Shown here piece after piece: positions 59,381-64,000 of a DNA stretch of 64,000 bases. Made by a program: the position numbers and the translations under genes. Each line of letters starts with the position of its first letter. Positions within the stretch are counted from its first letter, which is position 1. The notes beneath the pieces are model-generated. The model had not been told where the DNA came from. It saw nothing but the letters and a program-made list of their open reading frames with translations, and made no database searches. The stretch is from Rhodobacterales bacterium HKCCE2091 (GTDB lineage: Bacteria; Pseudomonadota; Alphaproteobacteria; Rhodobacterales; Rhodobacteraceae), in NCBI GenBank assembly GCA_015689685.1, contig WVSL01000005.1, positions 62,001 to 126,000 on the forward strand. Direction: 5' to 3'.

Positions 59381-60586
59381 TCAGGCCGCCATACGCTGCG
59401 GGCGGCGGCGGTTGCGGCGGCGGGGCCGCCCCTTGGCGGCAGGCTTGCCCGCCGGGGCGTATCCGCCCCAGGGCTCGCCACCGGCGACCTCGACCCGCGT
59501 GCCGAGCACCTTCTCGATCGCCTTCAGGTCGCCCATCTCGTCGGCGGCGCAGAACGCGACGGCGCGGCCGTCACGGCCGGCCCGCGCGGTGCGGCCGATC
59601 CGGTGGACGTAGGTCTCGGGCACGTTCGGCAGGTCGTAGTTGTAGACATGGCCGACGCCGGGAATGTCGATGCCGCGCGCGGCGACATCCGTGGCGACCA
59701 GCACCCGGACCGATCCGGCGCGGAAGGCGTCGAGCGCGCGGGTGCGCTGGCCCTGGCTCTTGTTGCCGTGGATCGAGGCGGCGGCGAACCCGGCGCGGTC
59801 GAGCTGCTTCATCAGGCGTTCCGCGCCGTGCTTGGTGCGCGCGAAGACCAGCGCGCGGTCGTCGCGGTGGCCGTCGAGCAGGTCGATCAGCAGCGCCTGC
59901 TTGTCTTCCTTGGCGACGAAGTGGACCGCCTGGCTGACCTTGTCGGCGGTCTTGCCCGGGGGCGAGACCTCGACCCGCACGGGGTCGGACAGGTAGTCGC
60001 GCGACAGTTCCGCCATCTCCTTCGGCATTGTGGCCGAGAACATCATCGTCTGACGCTCCCGCCCGAGCTTCGCGGCGATCTTGCGGAGCGCGTGGACGAA
60101 GCCGATGTCGAGCATCTGGTCGGCCTCGTCGAGGACGAGGAACCGGGTCAGGGACAGGTCGACCGCGCCGCGATCCATCAGGTCGATCAGGCGGCCGGGG
60201 GTCGCGACGAGAACGTCGGTGCCGCGGACGAGCCGGTTGGCCTGGGTGTTGATCGACTTGCCGCCGACGACGAGCGATATGCGCAAGTCGTCAGACAGGC
60301 CCTCGATCGTGGCGAGGATCTGCGAGGCAAGCTCGCGCGTGGGCGCGAGGACGAGCCCGCGGACGCTGCGCGCCACCAGCTTCTCGCGCCGGTTGGCGAG
60401 CGCCGAGACGAGCGGGATGCCAAAGGCGGCGGTCTTGCCGGTGCCGGTCTGCGCGATCCCGAGCACGTCGCGGCCCTGGAGCGCGACCGGGATGGCCTTG
60501 GCCTGGATCGGTGTCGGCGCGGCAAGGCCCATCTGGCCGATCCGCGCGACGATGCGGGCGTCGAGCCCGAAGTCTTCGAAAGTCAT
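59381..60586 (-). CDS. DEAD-box RNA helicase
   Basis: 401 residues. Complete motif set: Q-motif (TPIQAKAIPVAL), I (AQTGTGKT), Ia (PTRELASQI), Ib (TPGRL), II (VLDEADQML), III (SATMP), IV (ALVFARTK), V (ATDVAARGIDIPG) and VI (HRIGRTARAGR). The C terminus is very basic (RPRRRNRRRPQR), as in RhlE-like helicases that bind ribosomal RNA or mRNA. It likely helps ribosome assembly or RNA decay, often cold-induced. The frame upstream of the ATG at 60586 is not coding. Confidence 0.95.
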   Translation of the reverse strand: MTFEDFGLDARIVARIGQMGLAAPTPIQAKAIPVALQGRDVLGIAQTGTGKTAAFGIPLVSALANRREKLVARSVRGLVLAPTRELASQILATIEGLSDDLRISLVVGGKSINTQANRLVRGTDVLVATPGRLIDLMDRGAVDLSLTRFLVLDEADQMLDIGFVHALRKIAAKLGRERQTMMFSATMPKEMAELSRDYLSDPVRVEVSPPGKTADKVSQAVHFVAKEDKQALLIDLLDGHRDDRALVFARTKHGAERLMKQLDRAGFAAASIHGNKSQGQRTRALDAFRAGSVRVLVATDVAARGIDIPGVGHVYNYDLPNVPETYVHRIGRTARAGRDGRAVAFCAADEMGDLKAIEKVLGTRVEVAGGEPWGGYAPAGKPAAKGRPRRRNRRRPQRMAA

Positions 60587-60946
60587 GGTGTCTTGTTTCT
60601 TCCTTGGCCGGAAACGATCCGGCGATGCCGGAAGCGGCCGTCGCGGCCGTCCGGTCGGGGTGCACCCGGGGCAACCGCCCGCGACACCGGATTGTGTCGA
60701 GAGCCACCCTGGGCGAGTCCCCCCGTGCGTGATGTGGGAAAACGGTTCGTCACGGCCGGGGGGCGGGCATGTGGCCCGCCTGCTCACGCGGCAGGGCGAT
60801 GACGTGAAAGGCACATGGCCCCTCGCGCGGCACTTGTCAATCGGGTTCCGGCGGGTGGGCCGCAAGCCGGGCAGCGGCACCCCGGTTCTTGTCCGGGGCC
60901 GCGGAGGTCACATCTAATAGGATCAGGGCGGAGCGAAAGGACGCGC
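60587..60946. other. 360-nt divergent gap between helicase and membrane-protein genes
   Basis: No supported gene. Short open frames have no ribosome-binding site or family resemblance. The helicase-proximal 150 nt are rich in G+C palindromes (for example CGGCCG repeats around 60640) and could form a structured leader for the helicase message, as many DEAD-box genes have. No typical cold-box or riboswitch was recognised. A candidate sigma-70 promoter for the plus-strand pair lies at its right end. Confidence 0.4.
60889..60918 (+). promoter_or_regulatory. Candidate sigma-70 promoter for the membrane protein/ClpP-like pair
   Basis: TTGTCC (60889-60894) and TCTAAT (60913-60918) are 18 nt apart, and the -10 lies 28 nt before the ATG at 60947. 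A reasonable housekeeping promoter in DNA that is otherwise nearly free of AT-rich hexamers. Confidence 0.4.
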
Positions 60947-62251
60947 ATGGAGAGGGAACGCCAGAGGCTCACGGCCTCCGAAGCCAAGGGTCTCAGGACC
61001 GCGCGGGAGCTCGAAGGGCACCTGAGCTGGCTCGATACCTTCACGCCCGCGGCGCTTGGCGTGTTGGCCATCGCGTCCGGCATTTACACCTATCTCGGCG
61101 TCTCGACGCTGCTGGAAGACAACGGTGCGATGACCTTCTTCGCCGCCGTCGCCTATTCCGTCGCGGTGTCGGTCGGGATCTTCGTGTTCTGGAGCTACAT
61201 GCTCCGCCTCCTGCCGTCGATGCGCAGCGCGGCGGGGTTCATCGGGCTGACGGTCTCGGTCATCGTCGGGTCGCTCGCCATCGTCGCGATGTCGAGCTGG
61301 CTGAACGCGGCGGCGTTGGCGGGGTCGGCGGCGGTGGAACAGCATCTCGACCGGACCGTGCGGGATTACCAGCAGGCGCTGGAACAGGCCCATGACATCG
61401 CGCTGTCGGGGCAGGCGCTTCAGCGCGAGGTCCAGCGCGCGCGCGAAAGTTTCGAGGCGCTGGCCGCGCAGGAAGCCTCGGGCCAGCTCTCCGGCACGGC
61501 GGGGGAGGGCGCAGTGTTCCGCGTCCTGACCCAGAAGACCGACGAGCTTCGCAACCTGGAGGAACAGATCGCGGGCCAGCAGCCCCTGATCGACTCCGCC
61601 TTCGAGGAGGGCAACGCGATCCTCGGGCGGATGCGGGCGCTGACGGTCGCGCCCGGGCCGGTGGAACAGCGCTCCGTCGTCTTCTCGGAGGAAAGCGTCC
61701 GGCTCGCCGGCGTGATTTCCAGCCTCAACCAGTATTCCGTCGCCCCCCTCGTCGCCCGCGCGGCGGAGGATCTTCCGGCCTCGGTCGTGCTGCCGGAACT
61801 CGACGGGCGCAGCGCCGACATCCGCAGCGCCCAGTCCTCCACCATCGCCTCGGTCCTCGACGCGCTCGACCAGCGCAGCCAGACCTTGCGCAACGCCGCC
61901 GACGAGGTGCTGGCGCTGGAACCGCCGCTGGAGACCGCCTACAACCCGATCTCGGCCGCCGACGCGGTGATCCGCTACGCCAAGAACTTCATCCCGTCCT
62001 GGGCCGGGGCCATCGCCATCGACCTTCTGCCCGCGATCCTCGTTTTCGTGCTCGCCATCACCCAGGCCGCGATACGCTCGGGTCGCGACGGGCTGTCGAT
62101 CGAGGAAACGCTGACGCTGTCCGATCTCAAGGCCGCGATCAACGCGATGCGCGACGCCGAGATCTCGCTCGGCGAGGCCGATGCGCGGATGCGCCGGCGC
62201 GCGGGTCCGGAGGAGGAGGCGCCGCCCGAGATCCGGGACGCGGCGGAGTGA
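60947..62251 (+). CDS. Uncharacterised membrane protein with large extracytoplasmic helical domain
   Basis: 434 residues, no family recognised. Three hydrophobic helices (about 33-52, 62-86, 94-118) are followed by a roughly 240-residue Gln/Glu/Ala-rich region with helical and coiled-coil character (DRTVRDYQQALEQAHDIAL, QREVQRARESFEALAAQEA, TDELRNLEEQIAGQQPL). A fourth helix (AIAIDLLPAILVFVLAITQ) leads into a short charged tail. AAAGGA precedes the ATG. It overlaps the ClpP-like gene by GTGA, so the two products probably act together, perhaps as scaffold and protease. The topology is inferred from hydrophobicity only. Confidence 0.72.
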   Translation: MERERQRLTASEAKGLRTARELEGHLSWLDTFTPAALGVLAIASGIYTYLGVSTLLEDNGAMTFFAAVAYSVAVSVGIFVFWSYMLRLLPSMRSAAGFIGLTVSVIVGSLAIVAMSSWLNAAALAGSAAVEQHLDRTVRDYQQALEQAHDIALSGQALQREVQRARESFEALAAQEASGQLSGTAGEGAVFRVLTQKTDELRNLEEQIAGQQPLIDSAFEEGNAILGRMRALTVAPGPVEQRSVVFSEESVRLAGVISSLNQYSVAPLVARAAEDLPASVVLPELDGRSADIRSAQSSTIASVLDALDQRSQTLRNAADEVLALEPPLETAYNPISAADAVIRYAKNFIPSWAGAIAIDLLPAILVFVLAITQAAIRSGRDGLSIEETLTLSDLKAAINAMRDAEISLGEADARMRRRAGPEEEAPPEIRDAAE

Positions 62252-63039
62252 ACGGGCCGCTGTCGACCGTGCGCGGCGTCTCCATGCGCCGCGGCCTGCG
62301 CGTCGTGCTCGGGTTGCAGGCCCTGATCGCCGTGGCGCTCATCGCCTCGGACATCGATCCGCGCTGGGTCCCCCGGTTCGGCAATGACCCGGCCCTGCCA
62401 ACGGGCCCCGTCACCCCCGGCGACCAGGTGCGCCGCTACGAGCCGAACCGGCCGTCCCCCGGCATCACCCGCCCCGCCAATCTGCCCGACGGCGTGGAGT
62501 TCCCCGACGACCTGCCGCCGCGGCTGGAATTCACCGTCGAGACCGGCGACGCGCGCAGCGTCGTTCTCATCAACGGGCCGATCACGCCGGGCGACGCCGA
62601 GAGGTTCGAGGCGTTTCTGGCGGCCGAGGGCGGGCTGACCCTGCCGGTCGTGATCAATTCCCCCGGCGGGGCCGTGGCCGAGGCGCTGACGATCGGGCGC
62701 GCCCTGCGCGAGGCCGAGGCGCGGACGATCATCCTGCCCGGCGCCATCTGCCTGTCGGCCTGTCCCTACATGTTCGCGGGCGGCGTCGACCGCGAGGTGT
62801 CGCGGCGGGGCGCGGTCGGAATGCACCAGAGCTATTACGACGCGCCCGGCTACCTGCCCGCTTTCCTCGCCGTGGAGGACATCCAGCACGCGCAGGGCCG
62901 CACCATGCAGTACCTCGTCGACATGGGGGTTTCGCCGGGGGTGATGCTGTATTCGCTGAACACTCCGCCCGACGAGATCTACATCCTGGTCGAGGAGGAA
63001 CTGACCGAGACCGGGCTCGCCACCGAGATCACCGACTAG
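62248..63039 (+). CDS. Periplasmic or membrane-anchored ClpP-fold serine protease
   Basis: 263 residues. A single N-terminal hydrophobic segment (VVLGLQALIAVALIASDI) would anchor or export it. The body has the ClpP/SppA-like crotonase fold: VVLINGPITPGDAERFEAF, VVINSPGGAVAEALTIGRAL, the nucleophile Ser in GAICLSACPYMFAGG and a His in VGMHQSYYDAPGY, with an Asp further on. No Clp ATPase recognition is evident. The start is GTG (62248) within a GTGA overlap. Its target is unknown; the coupled coiled-coil membrane protein is the prime candidate partner. Confidence 0.78.
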   Translation: MNGPLSTVRGVSMRRGLRVVLGLQALIAVALIASDIDPRWVPRFGNDPALPTGPVTPGDQVRRYEPNRPSPGITRPANLPDGVEFPDDLPPRLEFTVETGDARSVVLINGPITPGDAERFEAFLAAEGGLTLPVVINSPGGAVAEALTIGRALREAEARTIILPGAICLSACPYMFAGGVDREVSRRGAVGMHQSYYDAPGYLPAFLAVEDIQHAQGRTMQYLVDMGVSPGVMLYSLNTPPDEIYILVEEELTETGLATEITD

Positions 63040-63055
63040 GCGGCGGCGCGCCCCG

Positions 63056-64000
63056 CTAGTACCTCGGCATCCCCTTCGGCCGGCCGAGCCGCTTCTGCGC
63101 GGCGATGCGGAACGGGGCGTTCGGCGCGCCGTAGCCGTCGTAGCCGCCCCGGCGGTCGACGATCTCGAAGAACATCGCGCCGGCGAAGGGGCGGGAATAG
63201 AGCTGGAAGAACTCCCCTTCGCCGACCCGGTCGTAGAGGATGTTGGCCGCCTTCATCCGGTCCAGCATCCCTGGCGCGAAGTCGAACCGCGCGGCGAGGT
63301 CCGCGTAGTAGTTGGCGGTCATCGGCAAAGGCTCGAACCCCGCGGCGGCCAGCTTTCCGGCGGTGTCGAAGATGTCCGACGTGGCGAAGGCGACGTGCTG
63401 CACCGTCGCGCCGAAGCTGTCGGCGAGGAATCCGCCCGCGAGCGTCCGGTGGCTCTCGGTCCCGTTCAGCGTGATGCGAAGCCCGCCGCCCGGTGTCGAC
63501 AGCGCCTGGCTGCGGACGAGGCCGTCGGGGTCTATCACGTCGACCATCGGCTGTTTCTCCATCCCGAAGAGCGTGCTGTAGAACAGCGACCAGGACAGCA
63601 TCTCGTCGTAGCTCATGGTCTGGGCGACGTGGTCGATCCGGGTCAGACCCGCGCCGGGGCCGGGATCGCCGGCGCCCGCGAATTCCACCTGCCAGACATC
63701 CCGCAACCCGTCGTCGAGCAGGTGCAGGACCGATCCGCCAAGGCCGCGGATGGCCGGGATATCCAGTTCTCCGGGCCCGCGCGGCTGGTCGAAGCTTTCC
63801 GATCCGAGCGCGACCGCCCGGGTCTCGGTCCGGGCGGCGTCCGCGACCCTGAGACCCATGTCGCAGACGTTGGTGCGGTGGACCGCGAAGGTGTTGTCGG
63901 CGTGGCCCTCGGTCTCGGCGTTCAGCACGATCCTGATCTCGCCCTGCTGCCAGAGCGTCAGATTCTTGGCGATGTGGCGGCCGGTTTCGCGGAAGCCGAG
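63056..64000 (-). CDS. quiC: 3-Dehydroshikimate dehydratase QuiC-type, C-terminal part (5' end beyond window)
   Basis: 315 codons up to the right edge, open without a start. The visible part is the HPPD-like half of fused QuiC1 proteins: LGFRETGRHIAKNLTLWQQG, RIDHVAQTMSYDEMLSWSLFY, VQHVAFATSDIF and FFEIVDRRGGYDGYGAPN. The His, His and Glu of the non-haem metal site are all there. The missing N-terminal half is expected to be the sugar-isomerase-like dehydratase domain that turns 3-dehydroshikimate into protocatechuate. A standalone 4-hydroxyphenylpyruvate dioxygenase-type protein is less likely. The reading frame is continuous to position 64000. Confidence 0.82.
   Translation of the reverse strand, partial: LGFRETGRHIAKNLTLWQQGEIRIVLNAETEGHADNTFAVHRTNVCDMGLRVADAARTETRAVALGSESFDQPRGPGELDIPAIRGLGGSVLHLLDDGLRDVWQVEFAGAGDPGPGAGLTRIDHVAQTMSYDEMLSWSLFYSTLFGMEKQPMVDVIDPDGLVRSQALSTPGGGLRITLNGTESHRTLAGGFLADSFGATVQHVAFATSDIFDTAGKLAAAGFEPLPMTANYYADLAARFDFAPGMLDRMKAANILYDRVGEGEFFQLYSRPFAGAMFFEIVDRRGGYDGYGAPNAPFRIAAQKRLGRPKGMPRY

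Noticed and set aside
60815-60946. Upstream extension of the membrane-protein gene
   Set aside because: The extension covers the promoter-like hexamers, lacks a ribosome-binding site and has an Arg/Pro/Gly-rich non-membrane sequence; the ATG at 60947 has AAAGGA at the right distance.

Overview
The window is very GC-rich, densely packed DNA from an alphaproteobacterium, most likely of the Rhodobacterales. The basis is indirect: a fused COX1-COX3 oxidase subunit, many TRAP and tripartite tricarboxylate (TTT) uptake systems, nasT-nasS, and promoters matching the alphaproteobacterial general-stress sigma factor EcfG (GGAAC-N16/17-CGTT). No rRNA, tRNA, CRISPR array, insertion sequence or prophage gene was seen.

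Layout. (1) 1-1.9 kb: nasT-nasS nitrate sensing pair, minus strand, running off the left edge. (2) 2.1-16.8 kb: a minus-strand block for stress carbohydrates: sucrose-phosphate synthase/phosphatase fusion, three glycosyltransferases, treZ, treY, a deaminase, glgC, glgX and an FAD/NAD(P) protein. EcfG-type promoters precede the first gene and glgC. (3) 17-18.7 kb: a sulfotransferase and a stress-type SDR with its own EcfG-type promoter. (4) 18.8-27.6 kb: a caa3-type oxidase operon (coxB, fused coxAC, membrane protein, ctaG, tri-haem cytochrome c, exoD) divergent from a PQQ glucose dehydrogenase that is split into a membrane anchor and a periplasmic enzyme. (5) 27.7-44.8 kb: a catabolic island with a TRAP transporter, a TTT transporter, a GntR/FCD regulator, and enzymes for ring cleavage, CoA activation and oxidation. 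Five copies of TCGAAAATC, one inside a perfect 14-bp palindrome, lie in front of its transcription units and suggest one regulon. (6) 44.9-48.5 kb: aldo-keto reductase, cyclophilin-like protein, LysR regulator, NAD(P)-binding oxidoreductase and cupin; a shared 22-nt element precedes both oxidoreductases. (7) 48.6-59.3 kb: a MarR regulator and a ten-gene plus-strand operon (tctC-tctB-tctA, enolase-superfamily enzyme, HMG-CoA-lyase-like protein, two crotonases, CoA transferase, acyl-CoA ligase, nitronate monooxygenase-like flavoprotein). Eight of nine junctions are 4-nt start/stop overlaps, and a striking tandem-operator region precedes it. (8) 59.4-64 kb: a DEAD-box helicase, a two-gene unit of an uncharacterised membrane/coiled-coil protein with a ClpP-fold periplasmic serine protease, and the C-terminal part of a QuiC-type dehydroshikimate dehydratase running off the right edge.

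How the parts fit. The left third looks like general stress and energy physiology: compatible solutes, glycogen turnover and direct periplasmic glucose oxidation feeding a high-oxygen respiratory chain. The right two thirds are two separate carboxylate catabolic islands, each with its own importer and regulator. The best candidates for undescribed biology are the ten-gene TTT/enolase/lyase operon, the GntR-linked ring-cleavage island, and the membrane-protein/ClpP-like pair.
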